A stretch of 64,000 bases of DNA, taken from the NCBI GenBank assembly GCA_905181615.1, contig CAJIYH010000002.1, positions 62,001 through 126,000 of the forward strand. Direction: 5' to 3'. Within the stretch, counting starts at the first letter, position 1. The number at the start of each line of letters is the position of its first letter. The notes beneath the pieces were generated by a model. It was not told the DNA's origin. It was given only the letters and a program-made list of their open reading frames with translations, and made no database searches. The translations under genes were made by a program, and so were the position numbers. This document shows, in pieces, positions 1 to 7,960 of the stretch. This DNA is from an uncultured Flavobacteriaceae bacterium. Its GTDB lineage: Bacteria; Bacteroidota; Bacteroidia; Flavobacteriales; Flavobacteriaceae.

Positions 1-799
1 TGATGAAGTAATCTTTGTTCATAAAGGGTCCGGTGTTTTAAGATCTTTTTTAGGTAACCTTAAATTCAAACAAGGCGATTATTTAATAATTCCTAGAGGC
101 ACTATCTATCAAATGGAGTTTGATACAGAAGAAAATCGTTTGCTGATTACAGAATCTTCCAGTCCCGTATATATCCCCAAGCGTTACCTTAATAAGTTTG
201 GACAATTAATGGAACACGCTCCTTTTTGTGAACGTGATATCCGCTTGCCTGATATTTTGGAAACCCATGGAGATCGATGTGAGTTTTTATTGAAAGTAAA
301 AAAGAAAAACGAAATAATCGAGATGGTATATGAACATCACCCTTTTAATGTAGTTGGGTATGATGGGTTCTATTATCCTTGGGCATTTTCAATTCACGAT
401 TTTGAACCGATAACAGGAAGAATTCACCAACCTCCACCAGCACACCAAACCTTTGAATCGAATGGTTTTGTCATTTGCAGTTTTGTTCCTAGAATGTACG
501 ACTATCATCCAGATGCAATTCCTGCACCATACAATCACAGTAATATAGATAGCGATGAAGTACTGTATTATGCCGATGGAAATTTCATGAGTAGAAAAGG
601 AGTAGAGCCTGGACAAATATCCTTGCATCCTGCTGGTATTCCTCATGGTCCACACCCCGGAGCGGTAGAAGCAAGTATCGGTAAGAAAAGCACCAACGAA
701 TTAGCTGTTATGATCGATACCTTTAAACCCCTTCAAGTCACAAAAGCTGCATTGGAAATTGCAGATGAAAACTATTATCAATCTTGGTTAAAAAAATAA
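1..799 (+). CDS. hmgA: homogentisate 1,2-dioxygenase, 5' end cut by the window edge
   Basis: Ring-cleaving Fe(II) dioxygenase that converts homogentisate to maleylacetoacetate in tyrosine breakdown. The reading frame is open from base 2, well upstream of the ATG at 113, so the true start lies outside the window and only the C-terminal ~265 residues are present (the family is roughly 380-440 aa). The metal-binding region is visible as YNHSNIDSDE followed by HPAGIPHGPHPG, which is the typical end of the active-site cupin. Fumarylacetoacetase starts 5 bases after its stop, which fits the next pathway steps and one operon. What I see is a C-terminal fragment; the identity rests on family motifs and context. 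Confidence 0.93.
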   Translation, partial: DEVIFVHKGSGVLRSFLGNLKFKQGDYLIIPRGTIYQMEFDTEENRLLITESSSPVYIPKRYLNKFGQLMEHAPFCERDIRLPDILETHGDRCEFLLKVKKKNEIIEMVYEHHPFNVVGYDGFYYPWAFSIHDFEPITGRIHQPPPAHQTFESNGFVICSFVPRMYDYHPDAIPAPYNHSNIDSDEVLYYADGNFMSRKGVEPGQISLHPAGIPHGPHPGAVEASIGKKSTNELAVMIDTFKPLQVTKAALEIADENYYQSWLKK

Positions 800-804
800 A
801 ACCC

Positions 805-2061
805 ATGATAGAACCAAAAAACTGTTGGATTGAGGTTGCAAAAGACTCAGATTTTTCTATTTACAACATTCCTTTTGGAATTTTTTCGACACCTACGAAA
901 TCCAAGCGTGTTGGGATAGCTATAGGGTCTCAAGTTTTGGATTTAGAAGCTGCATATCAATCTGGAATTTTTGATTGTTTTATGGATGAAAAAGCTTTTA
1001 TAGTTTCTGTTTTCAGAAACTCTTACTTAAATAATTTTATTTCTTTAGGAAAAAAAATTACTTCTAAGTTGAGAATTAAAATTCAAGAAGAGCTGTGTGA
1101 CCCTGATTCTAAAATTAACCACCCCAAGTTTTTCGAAGCTTTAAACGATGTTCAGATGCATATCCCGGTTCAGGTAGGAGACTATACTGATTTTTATTCT
1201 AGTATTGAACATGCAACCAATGTGGGGAGTTTATTCCGAGATCCAGAGAATGCCTTATTGCCAAATTGGAAACACATGCCCGTTGCATATCATGGTAGAG
1301 CATCTTCTATTATAGGAACTGAAATTCCCATTCATCGACCTAAAGGGCAAACGAAAGCTCCAACAATGGATGCGCCTATTTTCGGACCTTCAAAACGTTT
1401 GGATTTTGAATTAGAGATGGGATATATTATTGGTTCTCAAACCGAATTAGGACATAGTGTATCTTCGGAGGAAGCCGAAAATTATATTTTCGGAAAGGTT
1501 ATTTTTAATGACTGGTCAGCTCGTGATATACAACAATGGGAATATGTTCCATTAGGTCCTTTTTTAGGTAAAAACTTTGCTTCATCAGTTTCCCCATGGG
1601 TGGTTACAATGGAGGCATTGGAGCCTTTTAGGACATCCGGCCCAAATCAGGATACTGCTGTATTGCCGCACCTAAAAGCCGTAGGTCTTAGAAATTATGA
1701 TATTGCTTTGGAAGTAAGTATACAACCTCAAGATTCGGTTGAGTCTACAATTTGTAATTCCAATTTCAAATTTATGTACTGGAATATGGCACAACAAATA
1801 GCTCATCATACGAGTAATGGCTGCAACCTTAATGTTGGAGATCTTTTTGCTTCCGGAACAATTAGCGGTTCAACTCAAGAATCCTATGGTTCCTTATTGG
1901 AAATAAGTAAAGCAGGAAAAACACCACATGAATTGGCATCAGGGCATATAAGGTCTTTCATTGAGGATTATGACACCATTCGGATGCGAGCTTACTGTAT
2001 TAAAGGAGGCCTTAGGGTTGGTTTTGGAAGCGTAAGCACACAAATTTTACCTGCATTATAA
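805..2061 (+). CDS. fahA: fumarylacetoacetase
   Basis: Hydrolyses fumarylacetoacetate to fumarate and acetoacetate, the last step of tyrosine catabolism. The 418-aa protein has the N-terminal FAH domain and then the catalytic fold with GDYTDFYSS, the HATNVGSLFR segment, DFELEMG and FNDWSARDIQ, which supply the metal-binding acidic residues and the catalytic region. A TTG codon at 784 would extend it into hmgA; the ATG at 805, just after the hmgA stop, gives the normal family N-terminus and is preferred. It ends 1 base before the next gene, so the cluster is almost certainly co-transcribed. Length is normal. Confidence 0.95.
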   Translation: MIEPKNCWIEVAKDSDFSIYNIPFGIFSTPTKSKRVGIAIGSQVLDLEAAYQSGIFDCFMDEKAFIVSVFRNSYLNNFISLGKKITSKLRIKIQEELCDPDSKINHPKFFEALNDVQMHIPVQVGDYTDFYSSIEHATNVGSLFRDPENALLPNWKHMPVAYHGRASSIIGTEIPIHRPKGQTKAPTMDAPIFGPSKRLDFELEMGYIIGSQTELGHSVSSEEAENYIFGKVIFNDWSARDIQQWEYVPLGPFLGKNFASSVSPWVVTMEALEPFRTSGPNQDTAVLPHLKAVGLRNYDIALEVSIQPQDSVESTICNSNFKFMYWNMAQQIAHHTSNGCNLNVGDLFASGTISGSTQESYGSLLEISKAGKTPHELASGHIRSFIEDYDTIRMRAYCIKGGLRVGFGSVSTQILPAL

Positions 2062-2062
2062 T

Positions 2063-2956
2063 ATGAAAACACATACATTCAACGTAGATGAAATAGAGGG
2101 ACAAATGTTAAATCAATTATTGATTTCAGCAGTATCCCCGCGCCCCATTGCCTTAGTTTCAAGTATTGATAATAGTGGAAAAGTAAACCTTAGCCCATTT
2201 AGCTTTTTCAATATTTTCAGTTTTAATCCTCCGATATTAATATTCTCTCCATCTAGAAGAAGTAGAGACAATACCACCAAGCACACCTACGAAAATGTAC
2301 TTCAGGTTCCACAAGTTTCCATAAGTATTGTAAACTACGCCATGGGTCAGCAGATTGCTTTAGCAAGTAATCGCTTTCCTAAAGAAGTCAATGAATTTGA
2401 AAAAGCTGGCCTAACTCCAATAAAAAGTAATGTTGTAGCCCCTCCTTATGTTGGTGAAGCACCTGTATCTTTTGAATGTATTGTTGATCAGGTTTTGTCT
2501 TTAGGCAATGAAGCTGGTTCTGGAAATCTTGTAATTTCAAAAATCGTGAGGCTACACATCAACGATAGTTGTTATTGCCCCGATAATTTAGTGGATTTAG
2601 AAAAGTTAGATTTAATTGGCCGCATGGGAGGCTCATATTATTGTTCCACTCGTTCTGAATCTAGATTTGAAATAAAAAATCCAGAAACTCCTATTGGAAT
2701 CGGATTTGATCAATTGCCAAAACATGCACTAGGAAGTGATGTTTTAACAGGAAATATACTGGGAAAATTAGCTTCTATGGCTCAAGTTCCTTCTCAAGAA
2801 AGTTTAGAAATATGCCGAGCAAACCCTGAAATTGAAATTATATTTGAGCAAAAAGAGTTGGAAGAAAAAATAAACCTTCTGCATCATAAAATTAAAGATC
2901 TTATAAAAAAAGAACAGTTTGAAGAGGCCTTATGTTGTCTTTTTTTAATTCAGTAA
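2063..2956 (+). CDS. flavin reductase-like (DIM6/NTAB) domain protein
   Basis: A 297-aa protein whose first ~190 residues form a flavin reductase-like FMN-binding split barrel: it opens with ISAVSPRPIALVSS and contains LSPFSFFNIFSFNPP, both characteristic. The last ~100 residues are a family-specific tail that looks helical and charged, ending in a segment rich in E, K and L. It sits between fumarylacetoacetase and phenylalanine hydroxylase, which implies a role in aromatic amino-acid breakdown. The reaction cannot be read from sequence: these proteins may reduce flavin, or bind FMN for another purpose. The hydroxylase next door needs a pterin, not a flavin, so a direct partnership is unproven. 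Confidence 0.85.
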   Translation: MKTHTFNVDEIEGQMLNQLLISAVSPRPIALVSSIDNSGKVNLSPFSFFNIFSFNPPILIFSPSRRSRDNTTKHTYENVLQVPQVSISIVNYAMGQQIALASNRFPKEVNEFEKAGLTPIKSNVVAPPYVGEAPVSFECIVDQVLSLGNEAGSGNLVISKIVRLHINDSCYCPDNLVDLEKLDLIGRMGGSYYCSTRSESRFEIKNPETPIGIGFDQLPKHALGSDVLTGNILGKLASMAQVPSQESLEICRANPEIEIIFEQKELEEKINLLHHKIKDLIKKEQFEEALCCLFLIQ

Positions 2957-2968
2957 TATTACATTTCA

Positions 2969-4720
2969 ATGGAAGGGATTGATTTTAATTCGAATACAAT
3001 AATTAAGCGCTTACCCAAGCATTTAAGGCAATGGGTTGTCCTTCAAAATTACGACCACTATACCGCACAAAATCAAGCGGTATGGAGGTATGTTATGCGT
3101 AAGAGTGTTCATTTTTTATCACAGTTTGCACATCCTTCATATATAGAAGGTTTGGCTAAAGCTGGAATTTCAGTGGATGAAATTCCGCGCATGCAGGGGA
3201 TGAATCGTATATTAAAGGATATTGGCTGGGCAGCAGTAGCGGTTGATGGTTTTATTCCGCCAAATGCTTTTATGGAATTTCAATCCTATAATGTTCTGGT
3301 TATTACCTTAGACATTAGAACAATTCAGCATATTTTATATACTCCTGCACCAGACATTATTCACGAAGCCTCAGGTCATGCACCTATAATTTCAAATCCA
3401 GAATATGCAGAATATCTAAGAAGATTTGGCGAATTAGGCGCTAAGGCTATTTCTTCGATTAAAGATCAAGAACTCTTTGATGCCATCAGACATCTTTCTA
3501 TTTTAAAAGAAAACCCCAACAGTACTGAAAAAAAAATAAAACAGGCAGAACAAAAAGTCCAGCTTTGTAATGATCAAATGGGACCTCCTAGTGAGATGTC
3601 TCGTTTGAGAAATTTACACTGGTGGACTGTTGAGTATGGGTTAATAGGCTCCTTAAAAGATCCCAAAATTTATGGAGCAGGCCTATTGTCTTCAATTGGG
3701 GAGAGCAAGTGGTGCATGAGCGATAAGGTCCTTAAAACGCCTTATTCTCTTTCTGCTGCTGATGTGAGTTTCGACATTACAAAACCACAAGAGCAATTAT
3801 TTGTAACCCCTAACTTTACGCATTTGAGTAAGGTGTTAGAGAAGTTTGCTGATGAGATGGCCTTAAGAAAAGGAGGAGTTTATGGAATTAAAAAACTTAT
3901 AGACTCTCAAGGACTAGGAACAATCAAATTATCAACAGGAATTCAAGTTTCTGCAATTTTTGACATCCTAATAGAAGGGGAAAATGAAAATCCTATATAC
4001 TTTAAAACTAAAGGACCTACGGCATTGTCTTTTAGAAATAAAGAACTCTTGGGTCATGGAAAAATCAAACACCCAGAAGGTTTTGGCTCACCAGTTGGAA
4101 AATTAAGGGGAGTTAAGCTTGCTATAGAAGAGATGACTCCCAAAGACTTGGAACATTTTGGTATTATCGAAGGTCAAACGGTTTCTTTATATTTTGAAAG
4201 TGGAGTTAATGTTGTAGGAGAAATAATAACTGGTAAAAGGAATCTCCAGGGAAAGGTTATTTTAATATCTTTTAAAAATTGTACAGTAACCTATAAGAAT
4301 CAAAAATTATTTTTACCCGAATGGGGTACTTATGACATGGTTGTAGGGGAGCATGTTGTTTCTGCTTTTGCTGGAGTTGCAGACCCAGAGTGTTTTGATT
4401 TAGAAGATTCTGTGAAACCATTAGAAAACACAAAAATAGCATATTCATTAAAAGATCAAAAGCTTTATGAATTATACCAAAACGTTCGGGATATTCGAGA
4501 AAATATAAAATTTGATTTGAAGCAAGCACAATCTATTTTTGATTTAGTTACCCTAGAATACCCTGATGATTGGCTTCTCTGTTTGGAGCTCTATGAGCTC
4601 GTTGCTAATCATGAAACAGTCTTTAAATCTAAAGTGCTAGACTATTTAATCGAACAATCAAAAAAAAAGGAATATACCAGTCTAATTGAAGAAGGTATAG
4701 CTATAGTCGACATGAGTTAG
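2969..4720 (+). CDS. phhA: phenylalanine 4-monooxygenase with long C-terminal extension
   Basis: Pterin-dependent non-heme iron enzyme that hydroxylates phenylalanine to tyrosine, feeding the homogentisate genes upstream. Iron ligands are visible as His132 and His137 in IIHEASGHAP, with the third, Glu, in HWWTVEYGL. Bacterial phenylalanine hydroxylases are usually ~260-300 aa; this one is 583 aa, with the catalytic domain in about the first 290 residues and then ~290 residues that match nothing I recognise. No N-terminal ACT regulatory domain is seen. It is the last gene of the cluster and is followed by a hairpin overlapping its stop codon. Identity of the catalytic half is secure; the role of the tail is unknown. 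Confidence 0.93.
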   Translation: MEGIDFNSNTIIKRLPKHLRQWVVLQNYDHYTAQNQAVWRYVMRKSVHFLSQFAHPSYIEGLAKAGISVDEIPRMQGMNRILKDIGWAAVAVDGFIPPNAFMEFQSYNVLVITLDIRTIQHILYTPAPDIIHEASGHAPIISNPEYAEYLRRFGELGAKAISSIKDQELFDAIRHLSILKENPNSTEKKIKQAEQKVQLCNDQMGPPSEMSRLRNLHWWTVEYGLIGSLKDPKIYGAGLLSSIGESKWCMSDKVLKTPYSLSAADVSFDITKPQEQLFVTPNFTHLSKVLEKFADEMALRKGGVYGIKKLIDSQGLGTIKLSTGIQVSAIFDILIEGENENPIYFKTKGPTALSFRNKELLGHGKIKHPEGFGSPVGKLRGVKLAIEEMTPKDLEHFGIIEGQTVSLYFESGVNVVGEIITGKRNLQGKVILISFKNCTVTYKNQKLFLPEWGTYDMVVGEHVVSAFAGVADPECFDLEDSVKPLENTKIAYSLKDQKLYELYQNVRDIRENIKFDLKQAQSIFDLVTLEYPDDWLLCLELYELVANHETVFKSKVLDYLIEQSKKKEYTSLIEEGIAIVDMS

Positions 4721-4738
4721 ATTGCATCTAACTTTTAA
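4715..4738 (+). terminator. hairpin overlapping the phhA stop codon
   Basis: AGTTAGAT (4715-4722) and ATCTAACT (4726-4733) form a perfect 8-bp stem with a TGC loop, followed by only a short T run (TTTAAAG). The left arm includes the TAG stop of phhA. It is a plausible intrinsic terminator for the aromatic-catabolism operon; the weak U-tract lowers confidence. Confidence 0.5.
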
Positions 4739-4764
4739 AGAATTCTATTTTAATTATTATAACA

Positions 4765-5203
4765 TTAGTTTTTATTCTTATTGAAAGGAGAAGCTTTTAG
4801 ATGACTTACAATAGAGTTTTTAGATATGTACAATGCAAGTAGAAGTGTACCTATTCCGCCAAGCCAAATCCCTAAAATAAAATCTAGAAACAAAAAGTAA
4901 TCGTAAAGTGCTTGGAAAATCACGGGAATTAATAAAGACAAAAAGATATATGGAGCTGTGATTTGTCTGAAGATTTAGCTTTTCCTAAATAATAAGATTT
5001 ATCGAAAAAACAAATTGAGCGGGTATTGCAGAAACCATTCTTAAAAGAGCAAGAGAAGAAGATGAAGATTACAAAGGTGAAGTTTTCGGCGGTTGCAAAA
5101 CCCATTCCTACAAAAACAGAATAAACAATCCCATCGAAAGGTTCATCATTTTTTTTGTTTGGTTAGATAATAATATAAAATAAAATCCACTCCATAGTTA
5201 ATC
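4765..5203 (-). pseudogene. decayed PrsW-type intramembrane metalloprotease
   Basis: No intact gene lies between phhA and glutaredoxin, but the minus strand reads as pieces of a PrsW-family membrane protease. In order they are DEPFDGIVYSVFVGMGFATAEN (split here as DEPFDGIVYS and GFATAEN), then in a second frame LLRMVSAIPAQFVFS, then in the first frame again YYLGKAK, then in another frame PVIFQALYDYFLFLDF followed by a last membrane helix ending LKASPFNKNKN and a stop. At least three frameshifts and an in-frame TAA just before the first block prevent expression. The N-terminal membrane domain and the glutamate-rich active-site motif are missing. The motif usually written H-x-LYD reads QALYD, so a catalytic His may also be lost. 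Family assignment is from memory of PrsW motifs. Confidence 0.65.
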
Positions 5204-5434
5204 CTACCATATTCCCAACTCCTGGAATCCACCAACATATTCATCATCAATCCAAATCTGTGGGACAGTTCTTGGTATAACGTTAATTGCTTCACATTTT
5301 TCCATTAGTTCGTCTCTATTTTTTGGATTCTTCTGCATGTGAAATTCTTCGAAGTCGATTCCTCGGATGTTCATTAACGTTTTAGCCTGTACACAAAATG
5401 TACAACTATCTTTAGTATAGATTTTTGCTTTCAT
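5204..5434 (-). CDS. glutaredoxin, short at the C-terminus
   Basis: A 76-aa class I (GrxC-like) glutaredoxin that reduces disulfides and glutathione mixed disulfides in the cytoplasm. The active site is C11-TF-C14 in KDSCTFC, and the cis-proline motif TVPQIW and the glutathione-binding GGF follow. The start at 5434 gives MKAKIYTKDS, the normal family N-terminus; longer upstream readings run into the exbB promoter region. The end is unusual: after GGFQEL it reads only GIW and stops, while typical members continue for several more helix residues. The next bases downstream on this strand belong to the decayed PrsW gene, so a deletion may have clipped the 3' end. Function is probably retained, since all key residues are present. 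Confidence 0.85.
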   Translation of the reverse strand: MKAKIYTKDSCTFCVQAKTLMNIRGIDFEEFHMQKNPKNRDELMEKCEAINVIPRTVPQIWIDDEYVGGFQELGIW

Positions 5435-5502
5435 TGAAGTTCCCTTATAAGTATTTTTTTTTATCTTTAAACCTTTAATTAACAAGAACAAAAATTTATC
5501 CA

Positions 5503-6279
5503 ATGAGAAAATTATTCGTTGCCCTTGTAGCCAGCATTTTAATGACCGGTTTTTCCGCAAATGCAAATACAATTAATCTTGTTACTGCTGAAAACCCAGT
5601 AGTATCGTCAATCGCACAAGAGGAAGAAGACCAAGCTTCTGAAGAATCAGTATCTTTTACACAAGAACTAAAAACTCGTTTTATTGAAGGGGGTCCAGGT
5701 TTTATGGGAATCGTTTTGATTTGTTTGATTTTAGGTCTTGCAATTTCTATTGAAAGAATTATCTTCTTAAATCTAGCAACAACAAACACTCAAAAATTAA
5801 CTCAAGGAGTTGAACAAGCTCTAGCAAGTGGTGGAGTAGAAGAAGCTAAAGATCTTTGTAGAAACACAAAGGGACCTGTAGCATCTATTTTCTATCAGGG
5901 TCTTGACCGAGTTGATGAAGGTGTTGAAAGCGCTGAAAAAGCTGTAGTAGCTTATGGAGGAGTTCAAATGGGACAGTTAGAGAAAAACGTATCATGGATT
6001 TCATTATTTATTGCTCTTGCTCCAATGCTTGGGTTTATGGGTACTGTAATCGGGATGATTCAAGCCTTTGATAAAATTGAAGCAGCTGGAGATATGCAGC
6101 CTTCACTTGTAGCTGGAGGTATTAAAGTTGCTCTATTGACAACAGTATTTGGACTTGTAGTTGCAATTATTCTTCAGGTATTCTATAACTATATTGTCGC
6201 AAAAATAGACAGTATCGTAAATGATATGGAAGATGCATCAATCACTTTGGTTGACATCCTCGTTGCACACAAGAAATAG
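5503..6279 (+). CDS. exbB: MotA/TolQ/ExbB proton channel family protein
   Basis: Inner-membrane proton channel subunit that works with ExbD and TonB to power transport across the outer membrane. The 258-aa protein starts with a signal-like segment (MRKLFVALVASILMTGFSANA) and an acidic linker, then a membrane helix near residues 65-90, and two more around WISLFIALAPMLGFMGTVIGMIQAF and LLTTVFGLVVAIILQVFY, the conserved TolQ/ExbB pair. The N-terminal extension is usual for Bacteroidota ExbB. It begins a + strand operon with a 4-TM protein and two exbD genes, ending at the strong terminator at 7903. Confidence 0.93.
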   Translation: MRKLFVALVASILMTGFSANANTINLVTAENPVVSSIAQEEEDQASEESVSFTQELKTRFIEGGPGFMGIVLICLILGLAISIERIIFLNLATTNTQKLTQGVEQALASGGVEEAKDLCRNTKGPVASIFYQGLDRVDEGVESAEKAVVAYGGVQMGQLEKNVSWISLFIALAPMLGFMGTVIGMIQAFDKIEAAGDMQPSLVAGGIKVALLTTVFGLVVAIILQVFYNYIVAKIDSIVNDMEDASITLVDILVAHKK

Positions 6280-6306
6280 TTATACACCCTTTAAAATTTA
6301 TAAACT

Positions 6307-6753
6307 ATGAATTTTCATAAAATAGTAAAAATCATTACGGGTATCTTAGGTTTGCTGGGAATTGTATTTCTATTCTTGGTTATTTTGCCAGGTGATGAAG
6401 AAATAAAGGCAGCTGCATCTAATGGAGACTTTAGTAAGGTTACTCCTTTAATTAGCCTTGCTCAAGCTATCCTCGGAATTGCTGTAGTATCAACATTAAT
6501 TTTCTCTCTTCTAGGTCTTTTCTCAGATAAAGCAAAATTAAAAAAAGCTTTATTCTCTGTTGTAGGGCTTCTAGTAGTTTTAGGTGTTGCTTATGCAACT
6601 TCTGAAGGTGTAGAGACTCCAATGAAAGATGGTGAAATGTTATCGGCTATGGGATCTAGATTAGTAGGAACAGGAATTAGAATGTTTTACTTCCTTGCAA
6701 TTATTGCTATTGGATCTATGCTTTTAGCTAGTGTTAAGAAATTAATCAAATAA
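6307..6753 (+). CDS. four-helix membrane protein of unknown function in the exbB/exbD operon
   Basis: A 148-aa protein that I can place only by context. Four hydrophobic segments are clear: IITGILGLLGIVFLFLVILP, LAQAILGIAVVSTLIFSLLG, ALFSVVGLLVVLGVAYAT and YFLAIIAIGSMLLASV. A short soluble loop with DEEIKAAASNGD separates the first two, and a loop with ETPMKDGEM precedes the last. It lies 27 bases after exbB and 10 bases before exbD, so it is co-transcribed with them. Similar small proteins occur between these genes in related flavobacteria, to my knowledge without an assigned role. It may be an accessory subunit of the proton channel; that is inference. Confidence 0.8.
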   Translation: MNFHKIVKIITGILGLLGIVFLFLVILPGDEEIKAAASNGDFSKVTPLISLAQAILGIAVVSTLIFSLLGLFSDKAKLKKALFSVVGLLVVLGVAYATSEGVETPMKDGEMLSAMGSRLVGTGIRMFYFLAIIAIGSMLLASVKKLIK

Positions 6754-6763
6754 ATTAAGAATT

Positions 6764-7384
6764 ATGGCAAAAAGAGCAGCACCGGAGGTAAATGCCGGAT
6801 CGATGGCGGATATTGCATTCTTACTTTTGATTTTCTTTCTAGTTACTACAACTATAGAAACTGATTCAGGAATTAACAGAAAGCTACCTCCAACAGATGA
6901 AGTGGTTGATCCACCCATCATTAAAGAGCGAAATATATTTACAGTAGTTGTAAATAAAAATAACCAGCTCCTCGTAGAAGAAAAACCTATGGAAATATCT
7001 GAAATTCGCCAAGCGGCTATGGAATTTTTAGATAACGGTGGTGGAAAAGATGAGGAAGCATGTTCTTATTGCAAGGGTTCAGCAGACACAAGCTCATCAG
7101 ATAATCCTGTTAAGGCTATTATCTCTCTCAAAAACGATAGAGAAACTTCTTATAAAGTTTATATAGCAGTTCAGAACGAATTGGTCGCGGCTTATAATGA
7201 CCTTAGAGAGCGTGAATTTACTAGCCTAAATCCCAACATAGGCTTGTCTTATATGGAAGCGAGTAAGCGCTATTCTGACCCTCGTTATGTAAGCGATAGA
7301 GAAAGGTTGAAACCCTTACTCGATGAAGTAAAGGCAATGTATCCTCAGAAATTATCTGAAGCAGAACCTAGTAAGAACAATTAA
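6764..7384 (+). CDS. exbD: biopolymer transport protein ExbD (first copy)
   Basis: ExbD/TolR-family partner of the ExbB channel; one N-terminal membrane helix and a periplasmic domain that transmits proton-motive force. The helix carries the conserved aspartate in SMADIAFLLLIFFLVTTT (Asp near residue 18), the proton-path residue of the family. At 206 aa it is longer than the usual ~140, with a periplasmic insert around EACSYCKGSADTSSSDN that includes a CSYC pair which could form a disulfide. It is directly followed by a second exbD 10 bases on. Paired exbD genes are common in Bacteroidota. Confidence 0.92.
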   Translation: MAKRAAPEVNAGSMADIAFLLLIFFLVTTTIETDSGINRKLPPTDEVVDPPIIKERNIFTVVVNKNNQLLVEEKPMEISEIRQAAMEFLDNGGGKDEEACSYCKGSADTSSSDNPVKAIISLKNDRETSYKVYIAVQNELVAAYNDLREREFTSLNPNIGLSYMEASKRYSDPRYVSDRERLKPLLDEVKAMYPQKLSEAEPSKNN

Positions 7385-7394
7385 AACTTAAAAC

Positions 7395-7880
7395 ATGGCT
7401 AAATTTAAAAAGAAAAAAGGAGGAGAAACTCCTGCTATTTCAACAGCATCTTTACCCGATATTGTTTTCATGTTATTGTTTTTCTTTATGGTTGCAACTG
7501 TAATGCGCGATAGTACTTTAATGGTACAAAACAAATTACCTGCAGCAGATCAAATACAAAAACTGGATAAGAAAGATCGTGTTATGTACATATATGCTGG
7601 AAAACCTTCTAGCCGATATGCAGATAAATACGGAAATCAAGCTCGTATTCAATTGAATGACAAATTCGCAACAGTGTCTGATGTAGGAGCTTTTGTTCTT
7701 GCTGAACGCGCATCAAAGCGCCAAGAACTTCAAGATGTATTGACTACTGCTTTGAAAGTTGATGGAGACACTAATATGGGATTGATATCAGATATCAAAC
7801 AAGAATTAAGACAGGTTAATGCTCTGAAAATTAATTATACCACTCGTTCGGGTGATTATACTCAGAATACTAAAAATTAA
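7395..7880 (+). CDS. exbD: biopolymer transport protein ExbD (second copy)
   Basis: Second ExbD/TolR-type protein (161 aa). After a basic N-terminus (AKFKKKKGG) comes the membrane helix SLPDIVFMLLFFFMVATVM with the conserved aspartate, then a periplasmic domain. It differs clearly in sequence from the first copy, so this is an old pair rather than a recent duplication. Last gene of the exbB operon; a strong intrinsic terminator follows within 25 bases. Confidence 0.92.
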   Translation: MAKFKKKKGGETPAISTASLPDIVFMLLFFFMVATVMRDSTLMVQNKLPAADQIQKLDKKDRVMYIYAGKPSSRYADKYGNQARIQLNDKFATVSDVGAFVLAERASKRQELQDVLTTALKVDGDTNMGLISDIKQELRQVNALKINYTTRSGDYTQNTKN

Positions 7881-7902
7881 TCTAGACTATAATTTCATTT
7901 CT

Positions 7903-7934
7903 AAGGGTGTTTCATTGAAACACCCTTTTTTTTT
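7903..7934 (+). terminator. intrinsic terminator of the exbB-exbD operon
   Basis: AAGGGTGTTTC (7903-7913), loop ATT, GAAACACCCTT (7917-7927): a perfect 11-bp stem followed by seven T residues (7928-7934). It is the clearest rho-independent terminator in the window. Confidence 0.92.
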
Positions 7935-7948
7935 GCACTAACTTCTGC

Positions 7949-7956
7949 TACCTTTA
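7949..7956 (+). promoter_or_regulatory. -7 element TACCTTTA, 4 bases before an ATG
   Basis: TACCTTTA resembles the Bacteroidota -7 element TAnnTTTG. Only four bases separate it from the ATG at 7961, so transcription would start at or next to the start codon. No good TTG lies at the expected -33 distance. Confidence 0.45.
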
Positions 7957-7960
7957 CCAA

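Noticed and set aside
389-655. Open frame opposite hmgA
   Set aside because: It is the shadow of hmgA on the other strand; no start context or homology look. Other antisense frames inside strong genes were dropped for the same reason.
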